Of a stretch of DNA of 64,000 bases, positions 12,382 through 24,769 are shown one piece after another. The stretch's first letter is position 1, and each line of letters begins with the position of its first letter. Under the pieces are notes generated by a model that made no database searches, had not been told where the DNA came from, and worked only from the letters and a program-made list of their open reading frames with translations. The translations under genes were made by a program, and so were the position numbers. This DNA is from Rhodamnia argentea (Eukaryota > Streptophyta > Magnoliopsida > Myrtales > Myrtaceae), in NCBI RefSeq assembly GCF_020921035.1, contig NC_063151.1, forward strand, positions 6,696,001 through 6,760,000, in the 5' to 3' direction.

Positions 12382-14950
12382 TTGGTTGGCTGAATAACCG
12401 GACTTGTGTCGGATGCCTAATTGCGAAGAAATCATCCCCACGTTGTGCAAAAAAAAATCATTTGATAAGTTTGAATGAATTAGTTGAAACGATATCGTTA
12501 TTGAAAAGAAAAGCAATTTGAATTTCTTTATCGACAAGTACGACAACATCTCGTCGTTATGTAGTATGATCTCTTGAAGTCAAGTCCCGAGAAGGTTATT
12601 CCCTATATTTTTTCACCTCTAATTTGATGGGCGACGAAAAACTTCAATGCGAATCGCAGTAGTTCCTTCAAAATAGCCCGTGACTTGAATGCCTATAATG
12701 GAGGAAAAGGAAGCGAGAAGGAACGCAAGATCTGAACATGTTTAAGGTCGTTTTTCACGTTTCGATTAGAATTCATTCAAACCTCAAACTAATCGAATAT
12801 CCTTGCCGTCCCCTGTTTCGTTTACCACCTTCAAAAAGGCGGACAAAAAACAAGCTTGTTTCATAAACGCACAAGAAGAAACGACGCCGACCATCTGATA
12901 AATTTCATGTTGAGCTCGTGATCGAATTCGGAAATCGCCCAGGAAAGTGGATGCAGTTACGTAGGGTTTCTTTGACCACGTTCTTCCCCCCAACTCAAAG
13001 CGTGTTGACCTCGGTCTCCATTGCAGCAAATTAACCTAACCACTGCCCATTTGCTGACATTGTTCCCCACAGATTCTAAATTAGCTGATTATGTGGCTTT
13101 CCAGATTTAGGGTAAAAGTACCTAAAAAGTTTAATCTAACCACGACAAACGTCCACATTAGAAATTTTCAGCCTTAGATTGGCCGGATGAATTTAATTGG
13201 TATTGAAGTGAAAAAGTTTAGGACATAATTGATACCCAATTGAAAGATTTAAGACATAATTGGTATCCAATGCAATGAATTTATGATTTATTTCATACTT
13301 TTCCCCAAATTCAGTCAATAATGAGTCAATAAACTACATTTATTTATACTTTTCCGTTTTTCCCCCCTTCCAATCATTATAAAAAATCAAGATCGTAACG
13401 GATGTGAAATTAGCTGACATAGTCGAAACTCATTTATTAAACGATCGACCATTGATATGATTAATTCATATCGTGTGCGCATTACTGTCTTGGCATCATT
13501 ATGGAAATGCCTGGGTAAGGGACATTAAAACGAATTGAACAAGCATATCAAATGATGTGATTCGCATGCTTAATACGGCGTAATTACAAATTTGCAACCT
13601 AATTTTGACCGCTCAATTGGGTTCGTTTAAATTTGTTCACCTAAAAAATAACAAGATGGAAGAACTTCCCTTATACTGAATGTATAACGTTGAGAATATG
13701 TCTCAAGCTTGAGTTCACGAAAGAAACTCGATCCAAGTAGCTAATTTAATACGAGTACGCTTGCTATTTTGAATGATTTCTTTGTTTAAGTAGGTTCCCT
13801 AGTTTTAACAGGTTTCCTAAAATGGGATTTCTTGTTTTGGAGACAAATATTACCTATACAAGTGATCGTATTCTGCTCATTTATCATATACAAGAGCTAA
13901 TAAGAGAAGTGTCGGGGATATTCTTTCAGTGAGTCTTCTAAGTGAGTTCTCATTCACAGGGACACCTTTCCTCGTGGAATTAAATATCGGCACTCGGATC
14001 AAACCGCAAGAATCTCCGGCATCCTTATCGTTCATTGCCGACTCCCACACTAATTTTTTCTTCTCGCATTAGACTTGAATTGCAGGATCCGCCGGCTCCC
14101 GCGCCATTTTCCATATACGTCGGATGGGAAGTGGCCGTGAACCTGGATTTTGCGGCTGAAGAGGGAGGACCCCCGTCCGACGAATAGTCCTCGGTTTTTT
14201 TAGCGTTGCATCGTCGCTCTTCGCATCACGTCATGTTTTATATCTAATATTGCTCCTTCCTGCAATAAAAGAAAAAAAATTTGAAAAAGTCGAAGTATTT
14301 ATCAATGAATTCAGGTATATTCTCCGCGGCAAATGCTGACCGCCCCACCCCATCTTTACTCATTGGATCCGTTTTAACTTGGATTCCATATTCCATCTAG
14401 TTTCCCCAAAAATTAAAAGGAAAAAAAATAGATAAATAGGGATTTTAATTACTTTTTTTTTTCTTCCTTTCTTTCGCTCTTTGCTTTGCCTGGAGGGTCA
14501 ACAAGATTCACCTGCCTCCGAATTCTAAGGTGTAATAAGATAGCGGGTGGTTATCAAAAACCCCAAATATTGTGATGTTTTCAAGAACCCAATTGCCTTG
14601 AATAGAGTTTTTGGATTTTTTTTTTTTTGATTTCGATGCAATTTTTTTCATCTTTCTCTTGTGATTAAGAGCATGCAGGATAATTTGTTATCTTCTTTAT
14701 CGAGCTCATTATCTCCGTCAATGTGCATAGATAATCATACATGGATGATAATAAATTGGACCTTTGCTCGAAAAAAAAAATCGCTTGAAAAGGAAAAAAA
14801 TCACTGGGTCATTCTCTTTTATGAAGTGGGAAATATGATTTGATGGGTTAAATAGGAAATAACGAAATTGATTTTCTTGTGTTTTTGGGGAAATTCGAAA
14901 GAGGAAAGGTGATGAGATAGGAAATAATAAAAATCGATTTTTATCTTTTT
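12382..14950. other. Intergenic region upstream of the RING gene
   Basis: I see no convincing gene. Dispersed repeat text occurs near 13100-13330. Homopolymer T and A tracts are common after 14400. The short open frames here lack family signals. Confidence 0.4.
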
Positions 14951-15107
14951 TTTTTTGGATTTATTATTTGCGTACTGGTAACTTCCCCTATCTCAAGGAG
15001 GTGGGGCCGACTTGCTGCTATTAATAAATCGGAAAACTCCATGGGCGGTTAAAGAAAGCTCTCTGTTTTCGAGAACCTAAAGAGAAGAAAGGATTACATC
15101 TCTGGCA

Positions 15108-15168
15108 ACCAAAAAAAAAAAAAAAAAAAAAGGAAGAAGAAGAAGAAGAAGGAGAAGGAGGAAGAAAT
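15108..15168. repeat. Poly-A plus (GAA)n low-complexity tract
   Basis: A run of A followed by GAA/GGA repeats, probably in the 5' UTR or promoter of the RING gene. The antisense open frame that reads through it is a composition artefact. Confidence 0.7.
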
Positions 15169-17270
15169 TTCTCTTGCATTATGAGCTCTCGCTCTCTCCT
15201 CATCTCCAGTCTGCGAAATTCTTCAGGACCCAGAACGATCAACAGATTCTTCTCCATCTCTGTTTGACCGGTTAGTTTTGCGGTACCCTTCGATCTTTCC
15301 GACTCTTTAATCTGTCGAATTTTGAGATACGGTGTTCCTTCGAGGATTTTGTTGTTGTTTACTTGCAATTCTTGCATACCCATTATGCGATCATCGATCA
15401 TGTCGCCGTTTCGCTTCTCGGTCTTCTTCTTCTTTCTTCTCTCTTTTTTTTTTTGTCGCCTTATGGACCTTTTCATGAGAAATTCCCCTGACCGTTTGTA
15501 GTTCACTCCTTTTTGTCTTTCACATATTTTTGTCCCCGCGACATGCGTGCTCTGAATCAATGACTTATGGGACGCCGCATATTTTGAATATCATGTCGGA
15601 AAAGTTGGAAGATGATTTGAAGTTTTGATTTTTCATCCGATGCTTTTGTGGATTTTCAAGAAATTGGTTTTGATGTGTGTAAATATCATCAGTTTCTCAA
15701 TTTAGCCCCGTCAAAAGAATTTTTTTTTAGTGTTTTGAGTCTTGTAATTTTTTTTCCCCGCATAATTGGAGACTTTATCTGTAGATCTCATGGTAAAGTT
15801 TTGATTTTTAATCCGAAGTATATAGTCGGGCCGGATTGATTACATGAGCTTGGATCATAAGTTTTATGTTATCGCTGCCAAGATTGTTCGGTAAAACAAG
15901 TTTGTTTGGTAAAACAAACTGTAAACAAACTTGTCCTGCTTCTTTCTCCGAAGACGTTTTCTAATTCTTGCGTTCTGTGAATGCATTCTGCCACTTTGGC
16001 GTATTTTAAAGTTTGATAAGATCACGGGCTTTTTGTTTTTCGGATTCATGTGATTTCACTTAGGGTAGTTTAAGAAGTTCATCCCGTCTTGGTAGTTGAT
16101 GATCCAAACTGCTAGTTTAAAACAACATCTGCACTGGCCTAAGCAGTTTAATCCAGAGCTAGCGAGCAGAAAGTAATCTGTCAGAAGATGGTGTCATCCC
16201 AAATTGGAGAGAGAAAGAAGGGGTGAGACCCAAATGTTTAGGACAGAAAAGACCTAGCCGAGGAGATTCTGAGGGGATAGGTTTTCACCTAGTAGTTCTT
16301 GCAATTAATGCATGAGAAGTGTGAACGTGTGCCTAGTTTCTACAAGTGATTTTTTAAGTAAATTGATCTTTGTCTTCTGCTCGAGGCATCTCTCAGGATG
16401 GTTCTTGAATTCATAAGGGGTGTTGCTTTATGTCAATCTAGTGGTGTGGTAAGTGCTCCTTTGGATACGTGGAGACCTCTTACATCCGAGTAAAAGTGAA
16501 AAATATCAGCCTACCTTTACCCTCAATGGCTTCTGCATTTAGACAGCTTCATAATTGCTACTAGCCCAACAGAAATGAGGAGGTAAGTATCTGTAGAGAG
16601 TACCAATTCTTTATCGAAATGAGGATTGGTAGCATTTTAATGGCCATTGGGGAGTAAGATTTGTCCAGACTGCTGAGAGATTTCCTTATTTTTTATTTTT
16701 TTTGGTCGGAAGAGATTTCCTGATTAACCGAGCTAGTTTTATTCGGATCATTAGTCATTTATTGGAGCGGAATGCTTCATTTTGAGATGCGGGATATTGA
16801 TGCCGTGATTTATTGCCCGCGGATGGAGTTGCTTAGGTGAAAAATGCCTGCCGTACATCTTTTTCTTGAGATTATGCAGACCAGAGGGCGTAGTGTGGGT
16901 TGTCAGGTGATTGGATAATTAAATTGCACGTCAAAATAGAAATGTAACTGCCTATCATCTTTGATACACCATCTTTATCTCATATCTTCTATGTCTCTTC
17001 AGATGATGTTAAAAATGGCTTGTTTATGTAACTGCCTAATTAAGCAGGTGCAAATGTTGGATTTGCAAGGAATTTGCTGTTTGATTTGTTTTTTTTTTTC
17101 TTTGGGATTTCTCCATCGAATGAGTCTGTGAACTTATTGTTAAAAACCTAGAGATTTTGCTTCTGATACTATAGTTCTTCAAATTTTGTTTTGCTGCTCC
17201 GTGTAATTCTGACTGTATTCAATTGTCTTTGCTACAGTTGACGTGAAATATTTGTGCTAAAATATTAAAC

Positions 17271-19592
17271 ATGAGCCAAAGGATGCCTTATGCAAGTCAG
17301 ATTGTCGACTTGCAAATGGAGCGAGGAGTCTCAAGCTACGCACATCAAGAGCCCAGCATTCTCATGGGGGGTACCTGGCAATCTAACATGCACTCTGCCA
17401 CAGCTTCAGGGGTCAGAAATAGCATAAATCTCAATCAGTTAGCGGATGGACATGACAGTTCTGCGTTGTATCAGATGGTGCCATATGATGGCGTTCAAAA
17501 TCATGCCGCAAGATTTGATATGGGCACTTCAATGTCTTCGATTGTCTATTATCCATATGTAGCCCCTTTAGCTGTTCCCAGAGTATCCGCTGTTCCCATG
17601 AATTATGGGTCGTCCGAACAGTTGATATCCTTCAGCAATTCTGGGTTCATTGGAGGTTCATCTGACGAGTATGGAAGGAGCCACTATAAGGATCATTTCG
17701 AAGGTTCATACAAGAGAAAGAACGCCGAAAGCACAAGCGCTTCTTTCGCTGCTCCTGTAGATATGAGGACTGATGGTGGGACCATCATGGATCCTCCACC
17801 TCACGCATTGCCTGGGTATAGAGAAAATGATGGTCCTTCAGTCATGGATGATGGATTTGACAGGAGCGTGAGAGTAAGATCAGGTGCTCTTGGGATAAAC
17901 TCTATTTATCCACATAATGGTAGCAATCTTGTGCCAGGAAGTTTTGTTGCACGGTCTATTCAGCCAACGGGTGCTTTTTCGTTTGACCAACCACCTAGAA
18001 GTAATGCCCTTGCTGGAGGTGCTGTGGCTTGGAATCAGGCCCCTGTAATTCCTTATATGCATGGTGCGTTCGTGATTTTGTCAATATTTCGCATTAAATT
18101 GGTCAACTATGTCATAATAGTTCCTAGTGCCTCTTTACGCAAGTTCAAATTCATATGGTCTCTGAGATGTGGTGACATCTATAAGGACCTACGTGTTTTG
18201 TGTTATTCTTTATAAGAAGAATAGTGGCAATGAGTTTCAGTAGAGAGTATTTTCCATGTGGTCATGGTCATGTTCGAAACATCTTAACTGATTTAAGTTT
18301 AAGCAATGTATTGTTGCCATTTTTTCATGCCATTCTTGCATGCATAAAAAACCTGTAAAGAAAATAGTTATCCTATGATGAAGAGCTTTTATGCTTCTGT
18401 TTATATCTTCGTGACTAATGGGGACCTCTCTCTCCCTTAGCAGGCCCTGTGGATGGAATTCCTCTAGAAGTTGGCCACATGGGTGTGCGAGGACCTCATG
18501 AGACAGACAGAGAAAGAAGGGGCCTAAATTTCCTGCATTCTTCACACTTCGGCTACATGGGCTATAATAACGTTCACCACCAAGTGCCTCATGTGCATGG
18601 AGTCAGAGATCATAATGCCCCATTTTCCCCTCAAGTTCCAGCAGCTTCATTTCCAGTTCCACACAGTGCCATGAACATCCATGGAGACGGTGTTAGGGGC
18701 CCTAGACATGTGGGATCTTTTGCATCGCCTGGATTCAGGATGTACCAACCTCTCGTTGAGGGAATAGCTCCTGAGACGAACCCAATACATTGCAATGTTC
18801 CCCAGCTGAGAATTTTGCCCGCTGATGTAATCTTCTATCTAGACGGCCTGTTGCTTCTCGTTTTCTTGCTGCGAATGGATTGTGATGTACTTACTGTTTG
18901 ATATGTGCAGGAAGTTGCGATACTGGATCTTCCTGATTACTACAGAGTAGGGAATCACATTGACCATCACAGGGACATGCGCATGGATATAGAGGACATG
19001 TCTTATGAGGTAAGTGAACAAAATGTTGGTATAGTACTAGTATGACAACATATCTTCGTGTGTCACGTAGAGAGAACAATGGCATGATATTCATTGAATG
19101 AGTGTAGTAGTGGATTTATGTCGAACCACTGTGCTGTTCAACTGCAGGAGCTCCTTGCATTGGGGGAGCGGATTGGCAGTGTAAATACCGGGTTGTCTGA
19201 GGAAACATTAAGCAGTCAGCTAAAAACGAGAAGACATTTGTTGCCTTCGATCTCTATTAATCTAGAAGAGGTGCCGAGTTTGGAGAAGGAAGCAGCTTCT
19301 TGCATCATATGCCAGGTACTCTTTTCTGTTCTTGGTTTTGGATTTGGGGAATTCTAGCCAGTTGCACACGCATCATCACACATACCAATCCCAAACAAAT
19401 TATGAATTATGTAGATCTGACTGCTCCGTTGCTGAAATGTTTCAGGATGCTTATGAGCAGCGAGATCTTATAGGCACTCTTGATTGTGGGCACGAGTATC
19501 ACGCTGATTGCTTGAAGAGGTGGCTCCTTGTGAAGAATGTTTGCCCCGTATGCAAATCCGAAGCGCTGCCCATGGAGAAAACGGGATTGTAG
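17271..19592 (+). CDS. RING-H2 E3 ubiquitin ligase, MBR/RHG1A-like (five coding exons, 529 aa)
   Basis: Probably transfers ubiquitin from an E2 enzyme to an unknown substrate. Exons: 17271-18063, 18444-18826, 18911-19009, 19148-19315, 19446-19592; phases join to 530 codons. The first 400 residues are low-complexity and disordered, rich in Ser, Gly, His and Pro. A conserved block at about 395-455 contains VAILDLPDYYR, HHRDMRMDI and SYEELLALGERIG, typical of this plant subfamily. The RING is at the C-terminus: C477, C480, C495, H497, H500, C503, C514, C517, a C3H2C3 pattern with all eight metal ligands. Exon 4 ends inside the RING after the first Cys pair. A non-coding 5' exon near 15.0-15.3 kb followed by an intron with its acceptor near 17237 (gctacag) is likely but inferred. 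Confidence 0.9.
18435..18446 (+). promoter_or_regulatory. Tandem NAGNAG splice acceptor of exon 2
   Basis: The intron ends ..ttagcag, giving two adjacent acceptors (TAG at 18440, CAG at 18443). Both keep the reading phase. Use of the first adds one Ala (Ala-Gly-Pro instead of Gly-Pro). Confidence 0.6.
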
Positions 19593-20956
19593 GTGGATGG
19601 TGACATCAATATCGCCATATAAGATTTGGTGAAACTCACCATTTTATTCCTTCATAAGAGAGGAAAAGTACTAATTCATAATTTGGATGTTGGCCGTGTA
19701 ATTCATTTGTGTACTTGTAGATATTCCGCTAACGATATTTGTTGCCTTCCGTTCCGGATGATCTACCGATCCCACGCTCCCAAACTAATTTTTTGCATCC
19801 TCGTAATGGGGATGCTTTCACCCTGTTAATGAGACTTGTACAGACTTGTATAATGTGCATGTGTTTTTTGCATTTATGTTAGTGGATACTGTTTGCAAAA
19901 CATGGCACCTACTTGTCGTTGCATTCTGATATTTTGGAGGTCTAACCAGGTAGGAGGCTGGAGCATGAGTTATTTCCATCAATTTGGTTGGTAGCTTCAT
20001 CACCAGTGGCGTAACAATGGCTTGTAATGTATGCTAACTTCATCACATTGAGGAGATGTTCTGTCTCTACTCTAGCTTGATCAACCATTATTTGACAAAT
20101 AATCACTTTTTAGTGGCATTAATTAGGTTTTTTTTTCCCGTGAAAAAGCAAGCGGTGTTTCCCCTCTTCAGTGCTTATTGATCCTCAAGCAATTCAACAC
20201 GCCGACCAGTGCTAGTTAAATACCATGAATTTCGTTGCTTTTCGTAAAAACACAAACATATTTCGGGGGGGATTGATTCGTTTTACTTAACCATACCAAC
20301 CGTGATCCAAAGATTCGACATCTACCAAAGAGGCAAAAAGCAGTTTATCCGGATTCACCTCCTTTTTCTGTAAGAATGTGGAATCACTCTGCTTAAGCTG
20401 CGCAAAAGTGATTCTCAACCCCGTCATTCCGGCAACGATTGTTTCCTTCGGAGTGACATCACACAAGATCGCATGCACAGTGTTCCTGAGAAGAGTATGA
20501 ACATCTTGAGGATGCCAAAGCATGTCTTCAATGGTGCCACATCGGTCTCGCACGGTTCCCGTTGTTCAAAAGTAAACTTTCCTTGTGTCTTCTCAGGATC
20601 CGACATTCATAACACCAATTGTAAATCAGATACATGATTAAACTTGCTGTGTGACATGACCGATTCAGCTTAAAACCTAGAGAGCCTAACAAACAAATCA
20701 ATACAGGATGGGAATAGAAAAATAAGCATCTGGAACAGAAACAAATGAAAGATACGGAAGCCCTAATCATCCGGTTTTCTTGGACTTCAAACTCAAACTG
20801 ATCCGGCAAAAGCTTAAGCATCACCACACATGGAGATGATGGTGCAAGGTCAGAAAGAAGGTCTGCACTTCCCATGTGACATCTTCTGATTCTCCAGGCA
20901 GCAGATTAGTATTCAATAGGACTTCCCCAAAGTCTTCAAACTGTCGCTCTTTAACT
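19593..20956. other. Convergent 3' regions of the RING and Rab genes
   Basis: The RING gene ends at 19592 (+) and the Rab gene ends at 20957 (-), so this stretch holds both 3' UTRs and a short spacer. Minus-strand open frames at 20287-20875 do not resemble known proteins and sit where the Rab 3' UTR should be. Confidence 0.5.
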
Positions 20957-22527
20957 TCAAGCAGAGCAACAGCCAGCTTTCTTGACTGCCGAAACATCAT
21001 CCTTCGAACCGACATTGATAGTTTGTCCCTTGGGAAGTGCCGCCGGATCGTCCCCAACATCAAGTGCTTTTCGACTCACCACGTGGTATATTTGTGTGAG
21101 TACTTCGGTGAATGCATTCTCTACATTCATAGACTCAAGGGCGGAAGTCTCCATGAAGTAAGTGCTCTCTCTTTCTGCAAAGGCCTTGGCGTCCTCCGTA
21201 GAAACGGCACGCAAGTGCCTCAGATCTGCTTTGTTTCCTACCAGCATTATCACGATATTAGAGTCAGTGTGGTCCCGCAGCTCCTTCAACCATCTTTCGA
21301 CATTCTCAAAAGTGACATGTCTTGTAACATCATAAACAAGCAATGCACCAACCGCTCCTCTGTAGTAGGCGCTTGTGATTGCACGATATCTACATGATGA
21401 AGAAAAAAGAAAACTCAAGACTTCAAGAGAAACTGCCATGCGTGGTATTGAATGCTTAAAGTGAAACAAACAAATAGCTTGTAAGACTGCCAATTGCCTG
21501 GTATTGGTGCTCTCTTAGGAGGAACTTCATTTGCTACTAAACATTACATGTTGCAGTATATAAACAAAAAGAAAGTTGGTGATTCCATATTCTTTATAAA
21601 AAACTATCAGCCTAACCCACCACCATTATCTAAAGCATAGAAACTATCTATATACTTTTGATCCAATTGAAATAAGTTCAAATACATAACATGGCAGTGA
21701 TAAGAAGTAGACCAATTATACATATAACCAGTAGATCCAGCGTGTCATTACCCATGTTCTTGATTCGAATTCATGCAGAAGCACACATGCGAAATTGTCT
21801 AAGAATACTCAAACTACAATGACATTCTACAATTCCGACATCCTTCGTGAAAGAGGCCTTAAAAGCTGATGACATAAATCATCCACTGTAAAAGACATGG
21901 CATCTCCCGTCATACACAGTAATGTCCACACAACATTAAACTTCGACTCTTATGGATCTTAAATATACAAACTCCGAAATCACGAAACTTAACTCATACA
22001 TCAACTTAGAGTAAGCCCTGAAACCTCAATATCACTAGCGACTCTCATTTGCTCCCAGATCCGCACTCACCAAACCCAGTATACAACCGATGAATATTCA
22101 AAATCTGGCAAGCCCACAGAACCCAATCCAATCCTCAGAAGAAGATCAGAACTGTCTCAGATCTCAATTTAACACGACGCCACAACGTCCGATTCAAAAT
22201 TCTGTTCAATAAACTGCTGCAGCTTGTCCCATTCGAGATCTCATTCCGAGCTGCTAAATTGCGAGACATCAACATGAACAGAACGAGGACGGGAAATACA
22301 AACCTCTCTTGCCCGGCGGTGTCCCAAATCTGGGCCTTGACGACCTTGTCATCGACGCGGATACTCCTGGTGGCGAACTCAACTCCGATGGTGGACTTGG
22401 ACTCCAAGCTGAACTCGTTCCGCGTGAATCTGGACAGGAGGTTGGACTTGCCGACGCCGGAGTCGCCGATCAACACCACCTTGAACAAGTAGTCGTAGTC
22501 GTCGTCCGCTCTGTAGCCGCCCGCCAT
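20957..22527 (-). CDS. RABA1: Rab GTPase of the RABA1 (Rab11) class, two exons, 218 aa
   Basis: A small GTPase that directs vesicle traffic between trans-Golgi/recycling endosome and plasma membrane. Exon 1 is 22527-22304 and exon 2 is 21389-20957; the split codon AG|A gives Arg. Visible motifs: P-loop GDSGVGKS, switch [16 protein letters not shown] at the junction, then [16 protein letters not shown], the guanine motif GNKADL and ETSAL. The C-terminus KKAGCCSA ends in a dicysteine motif for double geranylgeranylation. The intron position just after WDTAGQE and the N-terminus [16 protein letters not shown] are typical of RABA1. Length is normal and nothing is damaged. Confidence 0.95.
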
Positions 22528-24769
22528 TGCTCCGAGCTTCCCTTCCCCGCGGATCGAAGCTCAAAAACGGAGACGGCCTTTGGGTTTTAGCGAGAGAATT
22601 TCGTCAGAGTTTCAGCTTCGATTGAATCAAATCGTGACGCTCGAAGAGGGGGAGAGAGAGTTAAAGCAATGGAGAAGACGACCAAAGCATGAAGTCATTT
22701 GCCAGCTCATATCAAACCAGGCCCAAACTCCTTCGATTCGTTGAATTGACGGGCTAGGCGGGCCGGGCTGAATCTTGTTCGTTCAGGCCCGTCTATTTTT
22801 CCCTGAGCCGATCGGGCCTGAGCGGCCGAGCGGGCTTAGTTTGTCGTGGAGAGGGAGAGGTAGTCAAGTGAGAATGGATGACAAAGACATCGACAACCTC
22901 TTTTTTGAGAAGGGTGTTTGAACATGTGGATCGAGAATACAAGGAGAGGGAACAAAAAGTTGGCTCGACTTTAGGGGATAAAAGACGAATACAATTTGAC
23001 AACTTCCAAATAAAAGTGGTCACCTTGCTTGGATGCATGATTCCGAGGTGATTCTATAGTTTATTGGGTCCTTGTAATCATTCACCGTTGAATGAAAATG
23101 CAACAGCTGTCAAGTTCAGCAGATCTCAGCCTGAACAATTGTGATATTTTAATTTTTCAAATCCAACAGTGAAAAGCCCCGGAAACGCCATCCCTCCTAG
23201 GGACTACAGATTCACCCAATTCAAAAATCCCATTTGAAAATTTTCTTCTTTGGTGCTTATCTGTGTTTTGTTTGAAACTCTCGCTTGTTGCATTTCTTTT
23301 TCATGTTCGATGGACTCTCCCGAGATTTTCTATCTAGCAAAGGGTGGGCCGCTTGTATCACAAAAAATAGAGATGGAACCACACCATTCTGGAACACTTT
23401 TATAATGACCCGAGTGTACCGCAAAACACTACAATGGGCCGTCGTAATCAAATGTGAAAGAGCCGTAAAAAATTTAGTGGCATGATATTGAGAATTTCCC
23501 ACAATTCCATGACATTGATTAGTTTTTTTTATAACATAATAATAACCGTAAGGGGATTAGTGCCTCCTTACTTTTACCGGTGCAACGATAAACCCTCACC
23601 CTCTCTCCCGGTCGTTACCCCGAAGCGACACCAAACCGCTCAAGTAACACGGTCGGGGTTTGTACGGTCTATTTTGTATTGGAAATTCTCATATCCATTG
23701 TTTGAAACTTGTGGTCCAAGAAGAGTGGTTCTACTCGATACCATGAAAAGATGGGTACATCGCTAAGATTGGGGTGACTCAAAATGCCTTGGGTTGCGAA
23801 AAAAACACCTTGAGGTGCTTCAACCATTTTGCCAAGGAAACTAATGAATCAATTTAACTAATTTAGTTCTAAAACACTATTGTATTGATACTAATTGAAT
23901 CGTAAATCTTTTCAAGTTGGTGCCATTTGGATTCATTCGACCAATTTAGGTTGAAAATTCTTACCGTGAACGTTGACTATCTTAAGCGGCACAAATGACG
24001 TTAATATGGACATTTATTTTTTTGAATTTTTTGAATTCTTTTTTTTATTAATTTATATTCAAGGATAATATTGAATATTTTTCATATAGTTGAGGGATTA
24101 GTTCAAACAAGAATAAAAAAATTCAAAGACCATGTTGAATTTATTAAAACTTCAAAGGTGATATTGAATATTCAACTAAAAGTTTAATGATCACAAACAT
24201 TTTTAGTGTCTCACGTTCCGTAGTAGGTCGTAATTCAATTTAATGACTATTTGTGCCGTTTTTCTTGGAAATCGATCCTGGTTGGATAGGTTTCAAGTCA
24301 AGAAGCACGCAGTGCGGGACCGGGGCCGGTCAATCCTAATCCAAAGCACGCCGACCGATGGCCGTGGAATCTAATCATTGTCAGCGCGCTCATGGCCTGC
24401 CTCGGCAACATCATTGTCGATGATTGAGCTATCGCTCTCTCTCTCTCTCTCTCCCTTTCTTCCTCGCATTCGCATCGCAGGAGAAACGAAACGCCGTAAT
24501 CGAATTCCGCTAACATGTCGCGACAATACTCTCGCTTCGGTCGCTCCTCAATCCCAACACGTCTCCTCTGCGCTCCACCCGGTGTTCGTTCGGATCACCA
24601 TGTCACGTCACTCCCCTAATCTCCCTCTCCCCGCCCGCCCACCCTCTTTCATCTCATTATTAATAGCGCTTCACGCTTCCCCGGGTCACCCGCCCAATGC
24701 TCGCTGCTTCGCAACTCCCTTCCAACTGCGGATTCCTCGACTCGGGTACCCTTCTTTGAGTTTTGCATC
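22528..24769. other. Divergent promoter region between the Rab and HGD genes
   Basis: Holds the Rab 5' UTR/promoter (left, minus) and the HGD promoter (right, plus). The middle, about 23.8-24.2 kb, carries dispersed repeat text. Short frames such as 23482-23766 have no recognisable product. Confidence 0.45.
24433..24454. repeat. (CT)n microsatellite upstream of HGD
   Basis: About ten CT units some 320 bases before the HGD start codon. Pyrimidine tracts of this kind are common in plant promoters and 5' UTRs. Confidence 0.8.

Noticed and set aside
15021..15560. Minus-strand frame of 179 codons rich in Lys/Arg/Glu
   Set aside because: Produced by the GAA/A low-complexity tract and antisense to the RING gene 5' region; no family signal.
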